Assembly: GCF_024124825.1 (NCBI RefSeq)
Contig: NZ_JAMXSS010000002.1
Coordinates: 3,224,001 to 3,288,000, forward strand
Reading direction: 5' to 3'
Origin: Arthrobacter sp. H16F315
Lineage (GTDB): Bacteria > Actinomycetota > Actinomycetes > Actinomycetales > Micrococcaceae
DNA length: 64,000 nt
Positions 8,451 through 18,803 of this stretch are shown here, in pieces. Position numbers and translations under genes: made by a program. How positions within the stretch are numbered: the first letter of the stretch is position 1; each line of letters begins with the position of its first letter. Below the pieces are notes generated by a model. The model searched no databases, was not told the DNA's origin, and worked only from the letters and a program-made list of their open reading frames with translations.

Positions 8451-11400
8451 TTAGCCGTCCAGGCAGGTCGGGCCCAGCAGCACCTTCAGATCTCCAAACA
8501 GCGACGGGCTGGGGTTGACCCGCAAGTGCACGGGCAGGCCCATAACCTCCACCCTGGCGTCACCTTGCAGGTGCAGCCTGACTTCGGATTTGCCGCGGTG
8601 GGTCCGCAGCACGTCGCCGAGCTCGGTCACAACTGCTTCGGTTGCCTTATGCGTCGGCATGGTGATCACCAGCGGGCCGTTGAGGCCCTCGCTGAGGTCC
8701 GGGACGGAGAGTTCCATGCAGTTCAATGCCACGGCGCCGTCATCGCGGCGCTGCAGCCGGCCCTTCACAACAACGATCAGGTCCTCTGCCAGCACGGAGG
8801 CGATCGGGCCATAGACCTGCCCGAAGAACATAACCTCGACGGAACCGCCGAGATCCTCGATCTCGGCCCGGGCGTAGGCATTACCGCTGGCCTTCGCGAT
8901 CCGCCGGCTCAGCGAGGTGATCATGCCGGCAATGGTAACGATGGCGCCGTCGTGCGGGCCGTCTTCGGCGATGAGCGAGGTGATGGACTGGTCGGCATGC
9001 TGGCTGAGGACCCCTTCAAGGCCCTGCAGCGGGTGGTCCGAGACGTAGAGGCCGAGCATGTCCCGTTCGAACGAGAGTTTGTCCTTCTTCTCCCATTCGG
9101 GGAGGTCCGGAATTTCGATGCTCAACGAGGCCTCGGACTCGGCCTCGTCGATTCCGGCGAAGAGGTCGAACTGGCCGATTGCCTCGTTCCGCTTCAGGGT
9201 GATGACCGAATCGATGGCTTCTTCATGGATCATGGCCAGGGCGCGCCGGTGGTGGTTCAGCGAATCGAAGGCGCCGGCCTTGATCAGGGACTCGATGGTG
9301 CGCTTGTTGCACACCACAGCCGGTACCTTCATCAAGTAGTCCTTGAAGGACGTGTAGGCCCCTTCTTGTTCGCGGGCCGCCACCATGGCTTCGACGGCGT
9401 TGACTCCGACGTTGCGGATGGCTCCCATACCGAAGCGGATGTCCGTGCCCACCGGGGTGAAGTTCAGCGCCGACTCGTTGACGTCGGGCGGCAGCACCGT
9501 GATCCCCATACGGCGGCATTCGTTGAGGTAGATGGCCGACTTGTCCTTGTCATCGCCCACCGAGGTGAGCAGGGCTGCCATGTACTCCGGCGCATAGTGT
9601 GCCTTGAGGTAGGCGGTCCAGTAGGAGATCACGCCGTATGCAGCCGAGTGGGCCTTGTTGAAGGCGTAGTCGGAGAATGGCAGGAGGATGTCCCAGAGGG
9701 TCTTGACCGCGGCCATCGAGTAGCCGTTGTCCTGCATGCCCTGGGAGAAGCCGGCGAACTGCTTGTCGAGCTCGGATTTCTTCTTTTTGCCCATGGCGCG
9801 GCGCAGGATGTCGGCTTGGCCCAGGGTGTACCCGGCAAGCTTTTGCGCCACGGCCATCACCTGCTCCTGGTAGACGATCAGGCCGTAGGTGCCGCCGAGG
9901 ATCTCGGCGAGCGGTTCCTCGAGCTCGGGGTGGATCGGGATGACGTCCTGGATCTTGTTCTTGCGCAGCGCGTAGTCTGTGTGCGCGTTGGCGCCCATGG
10001 GTCCGGGCCGGTAGAGGGCCAGGACGGCGGAGATGTCCTCGAAGTTGTCGGGCTTCATCAGCTTGAGCAGGGAGCGCATGGGCCCGCCGTCGAGCTGGAA
10101 CACACCAAGGGTGTCGCCGCGGGCGAGCAGCTCGTAGGACGCCACGTCGTCCAGGGCCAGGGACTCCAGATCCAGCTCAATTCCGCGGTTCATCGTGATG
10201 TTTTCCAGGGCGTCGGAGATGATCGTGAGGTTCCGCAGGCCCAGGAAGTCCATCTTGATCAGGCCTAGGCCCTCGGAGGTCGGGTAGTCGAACTGGGTGA
10301 TGACCTGGCCGTCCTGGAACCGCCGCATCACCGGGATCACGTCGATGATCGGGTCCGAGGACATAATGACGCCGGCCGCGTGGACACCCCACTGACGTTT
10401 CAGGCCCTCGATGCCGAGCGCCGTTTCGAACACCTTCGCGGCTTCGGGGTCGGTGGCGATCAGCTGCCGGAAGTCGCCGGCCTCGCTATAGCGTTTGGAG
10501 TCCTTGTTCTGGATATCTGCAAGCGGAATGTCCTTGGCCATCACCGCCGGCGGCAGCGCCTTGGTCAGCTGTTCACCCATGCTGAACGGGTAACCCAGCA
10601 CCCTGGAAGAGTCCTTGAGCGCCTGCTTGGTCTTAATGGTGCCGTAGGTGACGATCATCGCGACACGTTCGTCGCCGTATTTTCGCGTGACGTAGTCGAT
10701 CACTTCGGAGCGGCGCCGGTCATCGAAGTCGACGTCGAAGTCAGGCATGGAGACCCGGTCCGGGTTGAGGAACCGCTCGAAAATCAGGCCGTGGTGCAGC
10801 GGATCAAGGTCGGTGATGCGCATGGCATAGGCCACCATGGACCCGGCGCCCGAGCCGCGTCCGGGACCCACCCGGATGCCGTTGTTCTTGGCCCAGTTGA
10901 TGAAGTCCGCCACCACCAGGAAGTAGCCGGGGAAGCCCATCGAGGTGATCACACCCAGCTCGTAGTCGGCCTGGGTGCGCACCTTGTCCGGAATGCCCTG
11001 CGGATAGCGGTACTGGAGTCCCTTGTCGACTTCCTTGACCAGCCAGGACGTTTCGTCCTCCCCGTCCGGGCACGGGAACCGGGGCATGTAGTTGGCGCCG
11101 GTGTTGAAGGACACTTCACAGCGCTCGGCGATCAGGAGCGTGTTATCGCATGCCTCGGGATGGTCGCGGAACAGCTCCCGCATTTCCTGCGGCGACTTCA
11201 GGTAGTAGCCGCTGCCGGAGAAAGCGAAGCGCGATCCGCCGTTGTCGTACGTCGGCTCCAGAAGGGTGGAACCCGACTGGATGGCCAACAGTGCCTCGTG
11301 TGCCTTCGCGTCGTGCTCGTGTGTGTAGTGCAGGTCGTTGGTGGCCACCAGGGGAAGGTTCAGTTCCTTGGCCAGGCGCAGCAGGTCGCCGGTGACGCGG

Positions 11401-12007
11401 CGCTCGATGTCCAGGCCGTGGTCCATCAGCTCGCAAAAGTAGTTCTCGGCGCCGAAAATGTCGCGGAACTCGGCCGCGGCCTCGACGGCTTCCCGGTACT
11501 GGCCGAGCCGGAGCCGCGTCTGGACTTCGCCGGAGGGGCAGCCGGTGGTGGCGATCAGCCCTTCCGAGTAGGTGTTGAGCAGCTCACGGTCCAGCCTCGG
11601 CCATTTGCCGAAGACCGAGTCCAGTGAGGCGATCGAGGAGGCCCGGAAAAGGTTGCGCATGCCCACGTTGTTGTAGCTGAGCAGCGTCATGTGGGTATAG
11701 GCACCACCGCCGGAGATGTCATCCTTGCGCTGGTTCTCCTCGCCCCAGCGGACGCGGGTCTTGTCGGTGCGCGCGGTCCCGGGCGTCACGTACGCCTCGA
11801 CGCCGATGATCGGCTTGATGCCCTGGTCCGTGGCCCGCTTCCAGAAGTCGAAGGCCCCGAAGAGATAGCCGTGGTCGGTGGTGGCCAGTGCCGGCATGCC
11901 CAGCCGCTCGGTTTCGTCGAACAGCTCCCCAGCCGGGCCGCACCGTCCAACATGGAGTATTCGGTGTGGTTGTGGAGGTGCACGAACGAGTTGTTGCTGG
12001 AAGTCAC
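8451..12007 (-). CDS. dnaE: DNA polymerase III subunit alpha (DnaE), one apparent frameshift
   Basis: Replicative polymerase catalytic subunit. From GTG 12007 the protein begins VTSSNNSFVHLHNHTEYSML, the PHP domain with HLHNH metal ligands, then breaks after DGAARLG. The remaining 1148 residues continue in the neighbouring frame from about ETERLGMPALATTDHGYLFG. One extra base in the CCCC run at 11927-11930 (plus strand) restores LGELFDETERLG and gives about 1185 residues, normal for the family. The polymerase active site (PDFDVDFDDRRR), the region GRGSGAGSMVAYA and a C-terminal OB fold are intact. The gene is essential, so the break is almost certainly a sequence error. Confidence 0.93.
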
Positions 12008-12087
12008 CGGTTCATTCTAGTGCCGCGCACCGGACTTTCGGCACGGAACTCCGCCCGCACCGGCGGGCAGGCCAGGTCCTGGGCGGC

Positions 12088-13176
12088 TCAGGCCTGTCCC
12101 GACTCCAGGACTTCCAGCGCGTAGCGCAGGTCCTGCGGGTACTCACTGGTGACCGTAACCCGCTCCCCGGTCCGGGGATGATCGAAGGACAGCTGCCGGG
12201 CGTGCAGCCATTGCCGGGTCAGTCCCAGGGTGGCAGCCAGGCGCGGGTCCGCGCCGTACGTCAGGTCGCCGGCGCAGGGGTGGCGCAGCGCGGAGAAATG
12301 GACGCGGATCTGGTGCGTCCGGCCGGTCTCGAGGTGGACCTCCACAAGCGAGGCCTTTCCAAAGGCTTCAAGAACTTCGTAATGCGTGATGGAGTCCCGG
12401 CCGTCCTCGATGACCGCGAAACGCCAGTCGTGGCCGGGGTGACGGCCGATCGGCGCATCGATGGTGCCCGCCAGCGGCTCCGGAAGTCCCTGGACCACCG
12501 CGTGGTACACCTTGTCCACGGTGCGCTCCTTAAAGGCCCGCTTGAGCGCCGTGTACGCGCGCTCTGTCTTGGCGACCACCATCACGCCCGAGGTCCCGAC
12601 GTCGAGCCGGTGCACAATGCCCTTGCGTTCCGGCGAGCCTGAGGTGGAAATCCGGTAGCCGAGGCCGGCGAGGCCGCCGACCACAGTGGGTCCCACCCAG
12701 CCGGGAGAGGGATGGGCGGCTACACCGACCGGTTTGTCGATGACGACAAATTCGTCATCGTCCAGCAGGATGTCCAGGCCGTCCACTACTTCCTCCACAA
12801 TTTCAAGGGGGTCCCGGCGTTCCGGGACAACAACGTCGAGCACGGCACCGGCGGCAAGCCTGAGCGACTTCCCCACCGCTTTGCCGTTGCTGCGGACGTG
12901 GCCTTCGGCGATCAGCGTGGCTGCCTGCGAGCGGGAAATAGCCATCAGGCCCGCCAGCCCGGCATCTATTCGGGCGCCGGCGACGTCCTCCGGGACCACA
13001 AAGCGAAACCCGGACGCAGCGGCCGGCGCGTCCCGCCCGCCGGGTGCGTCGGACCCGTCGGCGTCGTCGGGGTCTTCCGGGAGGATCACTTCCGGGACGT
13101 GGCCGGCCGGGGCCGGCCACTCCGGAGTTACGGTGTCGGGCGTGCCGTCGCCGGGCACGGTGTTCTTAGGAGTCAT
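12088..13176 (-). CDS. rluD: 23S rRNA pseudouridine synthase, RluD-type
   Basis: RluA/RluD-family synthase converting specific uridines in 23S rRNA to pseudouridine. The 362-residue protein has a Pro/Asp-rich N-terminal extension of about 55 residues, an S4-like RNA-binding region ([20 protein letters not shown]) and the catalytic motif [18 protein letters not shown] with the active Asp in HRLD. Its ATG lies inside the end of lspA (11-base overlap), so translation is probably coupled. Exact target uridines cannot be told from sequence. Confidence 0.9.
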   Translation of the reverse strand: MTPKNTVPGDGTPDTVTPEWPAPAGHVPEVILPEDPDDADGSDAPGGRDAPAAASGFRFVVPEDVAGARIDAGLAGLMAISRSQAATLIAEGHVRSNGKAVGKSLRLAAGAVLDVVVPERRDPLEIVEEVVDGLDILLDDDEFVVIDKPVGVAAHPSPGWVGPTVVGGLAGLGYRISTSGSPERKGIVHRLDVGTSGVMVVAKTERAYTALKRAFKERTVDKVYHAVVQGLPEPLAGTIDAPIGRHPGHDWRFAVIEDGRDSITHYEVLEAFGKASLVEVHLETGRTHQIRVHFSALRHPCAGDLTYGADPRLAATLGLTRQWLHARQLSFDHPRTGERVTVTSEYPQDLRYALEVLESGQA

Positions 13177-13750
13177 GTTTTACCGTGTCCTTGGTCGGGT
13201 GTGAGCCGTCCAGGGCAATTCCGCGCAGCGTCAGCAGGCAGATAATCACCACGGCCGACACAACGGCGGAGTCCGCGATGTTGAAGATCGCAAAGTTGGG
13301 GAGCTGGATAAAGTCCACAACGTGGCCCATAGCGAAGGAGGGTTCGCGGAACAGCCGGTCCGTGAGGTTGCCCAGGGCGCCGCCCAGGAGCAGCCCAAGC
13401 GCCAGCGCCCACCAGAGCGAGCCCAGCTTGCGCAGCTGCAGCAGGATCGCGATCGAGACGGCCGTCATGATGAGGGTAAACACCCAGGTGACGTTCTCAC
13501 CGATCGAAAAGGCAGCACCGGAGTTCCGGATGTAGTACCAGTGCAGCAGCGGCGGGAGGACGGGGATCCTTTCGCCTTCGATCATGGTGGCCGTAACCCA
13601 AAGTTTGGTCAGCTGATCGAAGACATAGGCGAACGCCGCCAGGCCGAAGAATACGGAAAGCAGCAGGGCGCGCCGCGGCCGGTGGCCGGTGGGGCCTGCG
13701 TGGGCGGACGCAGCGTGCTGCGTTGCGTCAGGTGGGGGTGCGTCAGTCAT
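13166..13750 (-). CDS. lspA: Lipoprotein signal peptidase
   Basis: Membrane aspartyl protease that cleaves signal peptides of lipoproteins after lipidation. ATG at 13750 ([12 protein letters not shown]) gives 194 residues with four hydrophobic helices after a hydrophilic N-terminus of about 30. The catalytic aspartates are in GNLTDRLF and FNIADSAV, and RNSGAAFSI is the conserved first motif. Longer upstream frame to 13834 has no good start. Overlaps rluD by 11 bases; lipoprotein substrates include the protein at 36379. Confidence 0.93.
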   Translation of the reverse strand: MTDAPPPDATQHAASAHAGPTGHRPRRALLLSVFFGLAAFAYVFDQLTKLWVTATMIEGERIPVLPPLLHWYYIRNSGAAFSIGENVTWVFTLIMTAVSIAILLQLRKLGSLWWALALGLLLGGALGNLTDRLFREPSFAMGHVVDFIQLPNFAIFNIADSAVVSAVVIICLLTLRGIALDGSHPTKDTVKHDS

Positions 13751-13833
13751 AAGGCTTTCGTTCGCGAGCCAGTGCGGGCACTGGAATCCGGGTGCTTGGT
13801 CACGGCCGCGGCCGGAGCCGGCGGTTAATGCCA

Positions 13834-13870
13834 AAAGCCGGCGGCCGAGGAATCCTCAGCCACCGGCTTT
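13834..13870 (-). terminator. Terminator after divIVA
   Basis: On the minus strand AAAGCCGGTGG pairs with CCGCCGGCTTT (one G-T pair), with extra pairing inside the loop (CTGAGG with CCTCGG), then TTTTGG. It begins 20 bases after the divIVA stop. Confidence 0.65.
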
Positions 13871-13890
13871 CAGAATACTTGCTAACTGTC

Positions 13891-14577
13891 CTAGCTGTTG
13901 GCTTCCACCTCAGGGGCAGCCACGGAGCCGCGGGCATCGAGGTCACGCAGCTGGCCCTCAATGTAGGCCTTCAGGCGTGAACGGTAATCGCGTTCGAAGC
14001 CCCGAAGCTGCTCCACCTTGCGCTCCAGGACCGAACGCTGCTGCTCAAGGGCGCCGAGGATCTTGCGGGACTTTTCCTGCGCGTCGTTGACGAGGCTGCT
14101 GGCCTCAATCTGCGCTTCAGCGACGATTTTGTCGCGCTGCTGCTCGCCGTCGGCGACGTGCTTGTCGTGCATCTGCTGCGCCATTGCCAGCAGGCCGGCG
14201 GCGGACTCCGCTGCGGGGCTTGAGACGGTGCGGGCCGGGGCAGCTGCCTGCTCGGTTTCCTTCTTCTTGGCAACTTCGGCAGCCTTGGCGGCTTCGGCGG
14301 CCTTGGCCTCGGCTTCCGCCTTCGCGCCGTCTTCTTTCTCGACCTTGACCGGTGCCGGAACCTTTTCCACGACAGGAGCCGCGGCCGAAGAACTGGCAGG
14401 CGTGCCGGCGCCCAGTTCGGCGAGCTTCTTGCGCAGCTCGTCGTTCTCCTGGTTCAGGCGTCGCAGTTCGACGACGATTTCGTCCAGGAAGTCATCAACT
14501 TCATCCTGGTCGTAGCCTTCGCGGAACTTGGTCGGCTGAAAGCGCTTGTTGACAACGTCTTCTGGCGTCAAAGCCAT
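13891..14577 (-). CDS. divIVA: Cell pole and septum protein DivIVA (Wag31)
   Basis: Coiled-coil scaffold that marks curved membrane at poles and septum and directs peptidoglycan synthesis. The 228-residue protein begins MALTPEDVVNKRFQPTKFRE, the lipid-binding DivIVA domain, then GYDQDEVDDFLDEIV and a first coiled coil. An Ala/Lys/Glu-rich linker (about residues 56-125) and a second coiled coil (about 140-215) follow. In mycobacteria Wag31 is phosphorylated by Ser/Thr kinases near the start of this linker; here the corresponding stretch has several Thr/Ser, so control by the PASTA kinase at 40272 is possible but only inferred. Confidence 0.95.
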   Translation of the reverse strand: MALTPEDVVNKRFQPTKFREGYDQDEVDDFLDEIVVELRRLNQENDELRKKLAELGAGTPASSSAAAPVVEKVPAPVKVEKEDGAKAEAEAKAAEAAKAAEVAKKKETEQAAAPARTVSSPAAESAAGLLAMAQQMHDKHVADGEQQRDKIVAEAQIEASSLVNDAQEKSRKILGALEQQRSVLERKVEQLRGFERDYRSRLKAYIEGQLRDLDARGSVAAPEVEANS

Positions 14578-14714
14578 CTGGTCACCTCGTTGGTCTAGTT
14601 AGTCAGTAGGCCTTTCGGCCGTAAAAACTACGGTACCTAAATATGGTCTGGTTCCTCTAATTCAACACCGCAGTGTCAAACCGGAGTTTCTATCTGTTGC
14701 GGGCCACGAACGGG

Positions 14715-15023
14715 CTAGGCTGCGATCGGCTGGGAGAACACCAGGAACTTGGCAAACGCCATGGCAATGCTGACAGCCACGAAGATCAGCAGGAAACCGA
14801 GGTCCAGCGAGATTCCGCCCAGCCGCAACGGCGGGATGAGCCGCCGCAGCAGTTTCAGCGGACGGTCTGTGACCGAATACACAGCGTGGGCTGCCACAAG
14901 CGCCGCGCCGCGGGGCCGCCAGCCCCTTGCGAACATCTGCACCCAGTCGAACACCAAGCGGATGATGAGCGCCACCAGGAACAACAGCAAGGCGATATAG
15001 ACAAGTCCGAAAACAATTCCCAT
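14715..15023 (-). CDS. YggT family membrane protein
   Basis: A 102-residue protein with two long hydrophobic segments, residues 3-25 (IVFGLVYIALLLFLVALIIR) and about 75-97, joined by a basic loop with RPLKLLRRLIPPLRLGGISLDL, the YggT signature. It lies between sepF and divIVA, its usual place in Gram-positive division clusters. Its molecular role is unknown; roles in osmotic balance or division have been suggested for relatives. Confidence 0.88.
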   Translation of the reverse strand: MGIVFGLVYIALLLFLVALIIRLVFDWVQMFARGWRPRGAALVAAHAVYSVTDRPLKLLRRLIPPLRLGGISLDLGFLLIFVAVSIAMAFAKFLVFSQPIAA

Positions 15024-15161
15024 GAGTTAGCTCATATCTCCATGTTCATTCCGGATACCGCAGTGTCCGCCTGATAGTTACGCCTCTATTTCAACACGAA
15101 TAGTGCAGCAAGGATGCCAGACGAGGTGTCCCCGCCTGGCATCCTTCGAAAGAATTCGGAA

Positions 15162-15692
15162 CTAGCTCTGGTTGAAGAAGCTTGCCTGGGTCTCGCTGAC
15201 CTTTTTGTCGTCGCCAATCACTTCGACGTAAGACGGCGAGAGCAGGAAGACTTTGTTCGTAACGCGCTCGATGCTGCCACGCAGGCCGAACACCAGCCCG
15301 GCGGAAAAGTCGACCAGGCGCTTGGCGTCTGCTTCGCCCATGTCGGTGACGTTCATGATGACGGGGATGCCGTCACGGAAGCTTTCACCGATGAGTTTGG
15401 CGTCGTTATAGGACCGCGGATGGATCGTAGTGATCTGGCGGAGTCCGGTGTGCTCTTCGCGGCTCGACGCCGCTCGCTTGATGGGTGTCACAGGTGCGCG
15501 GTATTCCTCTTCAGCGGCGTAGGGCTCGTCCCTGGGTGCCTCGCGGACGGGCGCCGGTGCACGGCGTTCCTCGCGGTCGTGCTCCATGGAATCGTCCTCA
15601 TCCTTGTGCGATGTTTGGTGCTCGGACTCGTAGTGTTCGTCGCCATCAGCGAGCCCAAGATAGATCATTGTCTTGCGCAGAGCGCCGGCCAT
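15162..15692 (-). CDS. sepF: Cell division protein SepF
   Basis: Membrane anchor and bundler of FtsZ in actinobacteria, which lack FtsA and ZipA. The 176-residue protein opens with an amphipathic membrane-targeting helix ([14 protein letters not shown]), followed by an acidic, disordered stretch and a globular SepF domain from about residue 85 ([53 protein letters not shown]). All conserved parts are present. In the same run as ftsZ, pgeF and yggS. Confidence 0.95.
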   Translation of the reverse strand: MAGALRKTMIYLGLADGDEHYESEHQTSHKDEDDSMEHDREERRAPAPVREAPRDEPYAAEEEYRAPVTPIKRAASSREEHTGLRQITTIHPRSYNDAKLIGESFRDGIPVIMNVTDMGEADAKRLVDFSAGLVFGLRGSIERVTNKVFLLSPSYVEVIGDDKKVSETQASFFNQS

Positions 15693-15779
15693 GGTCGACT
15701 CCTAATCGTGTCCGTCAGCGGGCCGATCAATGACTTAGCAGCCTTGGAATTCCCGCCGTTACCTTCCAATACGTTGAAC

Positions 15780-16562
15780 TTACCGCAACGCCGGACGCGG
15801 ACCGAGAATATCGGAGCCAACGCGAAGGTGTGTCGCTCCGAACCGGATGGCCACCTCAAGGTCCTGGCTCATGCCTGCGGAAATACCCGTTGCCCCGGGG
15901 TGGACGGCGGTCAGCCGGGCGGATAGCTCCGCGAGCTTTTCAAATGCCGGGACCGGATCCTCGCCGAAGGGGGCCACGGCCATCAGGCCGGCCAGGTGGA
16001 GTCCCTCTGCCCCCGCCAGCTGCGCGGCCAACGCCGGGATCTCCGCCGGCAGGGCGCCACCCCGGCGTCCGCCGGCGTCGCCGTCGAGGCTGACCTGGAT
16101 GAAGCACTCCAGCGGCGGGCGCCCCGTCAGTTCCTGCTGTGCGGACATGGCCTTGGCCAGGGCTCCGGCTAGCTGCGGGCGGTCCACGGAGTGCACCGCG
16201 TGGGCGTACTTCACGACCGACTTGGCCTTGTTACTCTGCAGCTGGCCAATAAAGTGCCAGCGCAAGTCCAGCCCGGGCAGCGCACCGGACTTCTCCGCTG
16301 CTTCCTGGTCCCGGTTCTCCCCGACGTCCGTGATGCCGAGTGTGGCGAGCCGCCGGACATCCTCGGCGGGGTGGAACTTGGTGACCACGATCAGCTGGGG
16401 CGGGCGCTCCTGCCGTCCGGCGGCCGCAACGGCAGTGTCGATGCGCAGCCGGACGGCAGCGAGCCGCTCCCTGAGCTGTTCCAGCCGGGCATCGGGCAGG
16501 CCGCCGTCGGGTTCCTGTTCCGCCAGCGGTTCATCGGCGCCTCCGCGCAGCTGATTATTCAT
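15780..16562 (-). CDS. PLP homeostasis protein (YggS family)
   Basis: Pyridoxal-phosphate-binding protein without known enzyme activity that keeps PLP levels balanced. ATG at 16562 overlaps the pgeF stop by 8 bases and gives 260 residues (MNNQLRGGADEPLAEQ). The PLP lysine is in LIVVTKFHPAEDVR; other marks are DVGENRDQEAAEK, WHFIGQLQSNKAK and the C-terminal MSQDLEVAIRFGATHLRVGS with the phosphate-binding residues. The longer open frame to 17111 is a readthrough of non-coding frame. Confidence 0.93.
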   Translation of the reverse strand: MNNQLRGGADEPLAEQEPDGGLPDARLEQLRERLAAVRLRIDTAVAAAGRQERPPQLIVVTKFHPAEDVRRLATLGITDVGENRDQEAAEKSGALPGLDLRWHFIGQLQSNKAKSVVKYAHAVHSVDRPQLAGALAKAMSAQQELTGRPPLECFIQVSLDGDAGGRRGGALPAEIPALAAQLAGAEGLHLAGLMAVAPFGEDPVPAFEKLAELSARLTAVHPGATGISAGMSQDLEVAIRFGATHLRVGSDILGPRPALR

Positions 16563-17304
16563 CCGGGACCGCCGCGGCGTGGGTCCACACGAGCCCGGCG
16601 AAACGTCCGGTGTCCTGGTCACGGCGGTAGGAGAAAAGCTTCGTGTCCTCCAGGGTGCAGGCGCCGGAGTATTCGACCGTGACGCCGGCATCGTGCAACT
16701 GGCTGTGCACGGCAGCTGGCAGGTCCAGTCCAGGGGTGCCGCGGGAAGTGGTGCAACGGGCAGCGGGCACCAGGGAGGCAACGTCGTCGCGCATCTGCGC
16801 GGGCACCTCGTAGCACCGCCCGCAGACGGACGGACCGATCCAGGCCCGGAGTGCCGACGCACCCAACTCCCGCATACGTGCGACGGCCACGGGGACAATT
16901 CCGGAGGCGACGCCGGGACGGCCCGCGTGGACGACTGCCAGAACGGGGTCCGGGCCACCGGCCCGCTCCCCGACCAGGACGACCGGCACACAATCGGCCA
17001 CCAGCACGGCGAGCGGGTCCCCGAGGGAGACCAAGGCATCGGCCGTCGGGCCACCGGCAGCCGGAGCTCCGCCCGGGCCGCGCGCGGCCGCGCCAACGAC
17101 GGCGACGTCATTGCCGTGGACCTGGTTCATGTACTGGAAACGCCGGCCGCCGAGTTCCAGCGCCGACTCGAGGTCCCGCCGACGACGGGCCACTTCGGCC
17201 GCATCATCACCGACGTGGAGCGCCAGGTTGCCGGCAGTGGCGTCGGTGAAGGCCACCCAAACGCCGGGCCGGACTTCCGCCCGCCAGGAGAACACCCAGA
17301 CCAC
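16555..17304 (-). CDS. pgeF: Purine nucleoside phosphorylase / peptidoglycan editing factor (YlmD, laccase-domain)
   Basis: Multicopper-oxidase-like (DUF152) family; relatives act as purine nucleoside phosphorylases, and E. coli YfiH corrects wrongly built peptidoglycan precursors. Active-site zinc/copper ligands are visible in QVHGNDVAVVG, LVADCVPVVL and VVHAGRPGVASG, with GPSVCGRCYEVP following. The 249-residue protein starts at GTG 17304; a second GTG three codons later is possible. Sits between ftsZ and yggS as in other actinobacteria and overlaps yggS. Confidence 0.9.
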   Translation of the reverse strand: MVWVFSWRAEVRPGVWVAFTDATAGNLALHVGDDAAEVARRRRDLESALELGGRRFQYMNQVHGNDVAVVGAAARGPGGAPAAGGPTADALVSLGDPLAVLVADCVPVVLVGERAGGPDPVLAVVHAGRPGVASGIVPVAVARMRELGASALRAWIGPSVCGRCYEVPAQMRDDVASLVPAARCTTSRGTPGLDLPAAVHSQLHDAGVTVEYSGACTLEDTKLFSYRRDQDTGRFAGLVWTHAAAVPDE

Positions 17305-17341
17305 CGCCCAAACTTGTTTGCAGAACTACGATCCTACGAGA

Positions 17342-17381
17342 AAGCACCGTGGCACTGCCATCAGGCAGTGCCACGGTGCTT
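17342..17381 (-). terminator. Strong terminator after ftsZ
   Basis: A perfect 18-bp stem: AAGCACCGTGGCACTGCC (17342-17359) and its exact complement at 17364-17381, with a 4-base loop. On the minus strand it begins 6 bases past the ftsZ stop and is followed by TTTCTCG. It would separate ftsZ transcription from pgeF, which then needs its own promoter or readthrough. Confidence 0.8.
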
Positions 17382-17387
17382 CAGGAC

Positions 17388-18608
17388 TTACTTGAGGAAG
17401 TCAGGAACATCCAGATCATCGGAGTGACGGCCGGACATGTCCGGCTCCACAACTGAAGGAAGGTCAGCGTCGAAGCCGGAGTCGGCCGGGACCGCAGACG
17501 GACGCTGCTGCCCCCAGCCGCCGTAACCGGAAGCGCCAACCGTGGCGTGCAGCGGCTGGACGTGGGCCGAGGACGGCGCCTGGACCGGGGCCGCTGCCGG
17601 GGCCGCCGGCCGCTGCGGGGCGGACTGCGGAAGCGACTGGTCCATGGACGGCGAGGTGGCCTTGACATCGTCGAAACCGGCGGCGATGACAGTGACACGG
17701 GCCTCGTCGCCGAGCGCATCGTCGATGACCGCGCCGAAGATGATGTTCGCTTCCGGGTGGGCAACTTCCTGGACCAGGCGGGCAGCTTCGTTGATTTCGA
17801 AGAGGCCAAGATCCGAGCCGCCCTGAATGGAAAGCAGGACCCCGTGCGCGCCGTCGATCGATGCTTCAAGCAGCGGCGAGGCGATGGCGAGCTCTGCAGC
17901 CTTGACCGCACGGTCTTCGCCGCGCGCAGAACCGATGCCCATCAGCGCGGATCCTGCGCCCTGCATAACGGACTTGACGTCGGCGAAGTCGAGGTTGATC
18001 AGGCCCGGGGTAGTGATCAGGTCGGTGATGCCCTGGACACCGGAAAGCAGCACCTGGTCAGCGGAGCGGAACGCGTCAAGGACGGAGACGTTGCGGTCGC
18101 TGATGGAGAGCAGGCGGTCGTTCGGGATGACGATCAGCGTGTCCACTTCGTCGCGGAGAGCGTCGATCCCGGCTTCGGCGGAGCCGGCACGGCGGCGGCC
18201 TTCGAAGGTAAAGGGCCGGGTGACAACGCCGATGGTCAGCGCGCCGAGCGAGCGGGCGATCCGGGCGACGACGGGCGCACCGCCGGTCCCGGTGCCGCCA
18301 CCTTCGCCGGCGGTGACGAAGACCATGTCCGCGCCGCGGATGACCTCTTCGATCTCCTCGGCGTGGTCCTCGGCGGCCTGTCGGCCGACATCCGGGTTCG
18401 CACCGGCACCCAGGCCGCGGGTCAACTCACGCCCGATGTCGAGCTTGACGTCGGCATCGCTCATCAACAATGCCTGCGCATCGGTGTTGACCGCGATGAA
18501 TTCGACGCCGCGAAGACCGACTTCGATCATGCGGTTGACTGCGTTCACGCCACCGCCGCCGATGCCGACGACCTTGATGACGGCCAAGTAGTTCTGCGGA
18601 GCTGCCAC
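17388..18608 (-). CDS. ftsZ: Cell division GTPase FtsZ
   Basis: Tubulin-like GTPase that forms the division ring. The 406-residue protein shows the nucleotide site [15 protein letters not shown], the tubulin signature GGGTGTG (about residues 103-109), the T7-loop [11 protein letters not shown] and a C-terminal linker rich in Gln/Pro/Ala from about residue 318. It ends in DLDVPDFLK, the conserved peptide that binds SepF. Intact. A 195-bp gap upstream, holding repeated AACCTT elements, separates it from ftsQ, so it has its own regulated promoter. Confidence 0.97.
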   Translation of the reverse strand: MAAPQNYLAVIKVVGIGGGGVNAVNRMIEVGLRGVEFIAVNTDAQALLMSDADVKLDIGRELTRGLGAGANPDVGRQAAEDHAEEIEEVIRGADMVFVTAGEGGGTGTGGAPVVARIARSLGALTIGVVTRPFTFEGRRRAGSAEAGIDALRDEVDTLIVIPNDRLLSISDRNVSVLDAFRSADQVLLSGVQGITDLITTPGLINLDFADVKSVMQGAGSALMGIGSARGEDRAVKAAELAIASPLLEASIDGAHGVLLSIQGGSDLGLFEINEAARLVQEVAHPEANIIFGAVIDDALGDEARVTVIAAGFDDVKATSPSMDQSLPQSAPQRPAAPAAAPVQAPSSAHVQPLHATVGASGYGGWGQQRPSAVPADSGFDADLPSVVEPDMSGRHSDDLDVPDFLK

Positions 18609-18666
18609 GTTACGTGTCCCTTGTTCGTGTTCTATTGCGAAAACTGGTGGAGTCGGGCTTGAAGCT

Positions 18667-18694
18667 TTTAACCTTAACCTTCGAGTTGAAGGTT
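18667..18694. promoter_or_regulatory. Candidate operator upstream of ftsZ
   Basis: The AT-rich element TTTAACCTTA (18667-18676) overlaps an inverted repeat, AACCTTC (18676-18682) with GAAGGTT (18688-18694). It lies about 60-85 bases before the ftsZ start. The same 10 bases recur exactly at 55764-55773 upstream of the MerR gene resR. MerR-family proteins FtsR and ResR are encoded in this window and FtsR activates ftsZ in Corynebacterium, so it could be a site for either; this is inference. Confidence 0.5.
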
Positions 18695-18803
18695 ATAGTT
18701 ATGTCAAGTAACTCATGCTGTGACGCTATTTCCTATGTAGATGACATTCAATAACCGGCCCCGCGTGTCGCGGTATTAGCGGCGAAATAGCCTCTTTTCC
18801 CAG

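Noticed and set aside
8526..10268. A 580-codon open frame on the plus strand opposite dnaE, and similar long ones opposite murC, aroG and fadD
   Set aside because: They mirror real genes in high-GC DNA, have no ribosome sites and no recognisable domains.
15780..17111. A 443-residue form of YggS
   Set aside because: The first 180 residues are out-of-frame pgeF; the ATG at 16562 gives the normal 260-residue protein.
17342..17381. The 18-bp perfect hairpin as a dispersed REP-like element
   Set aside because: It occurs once in the window, directly after ftsZ, which fits a terminator.
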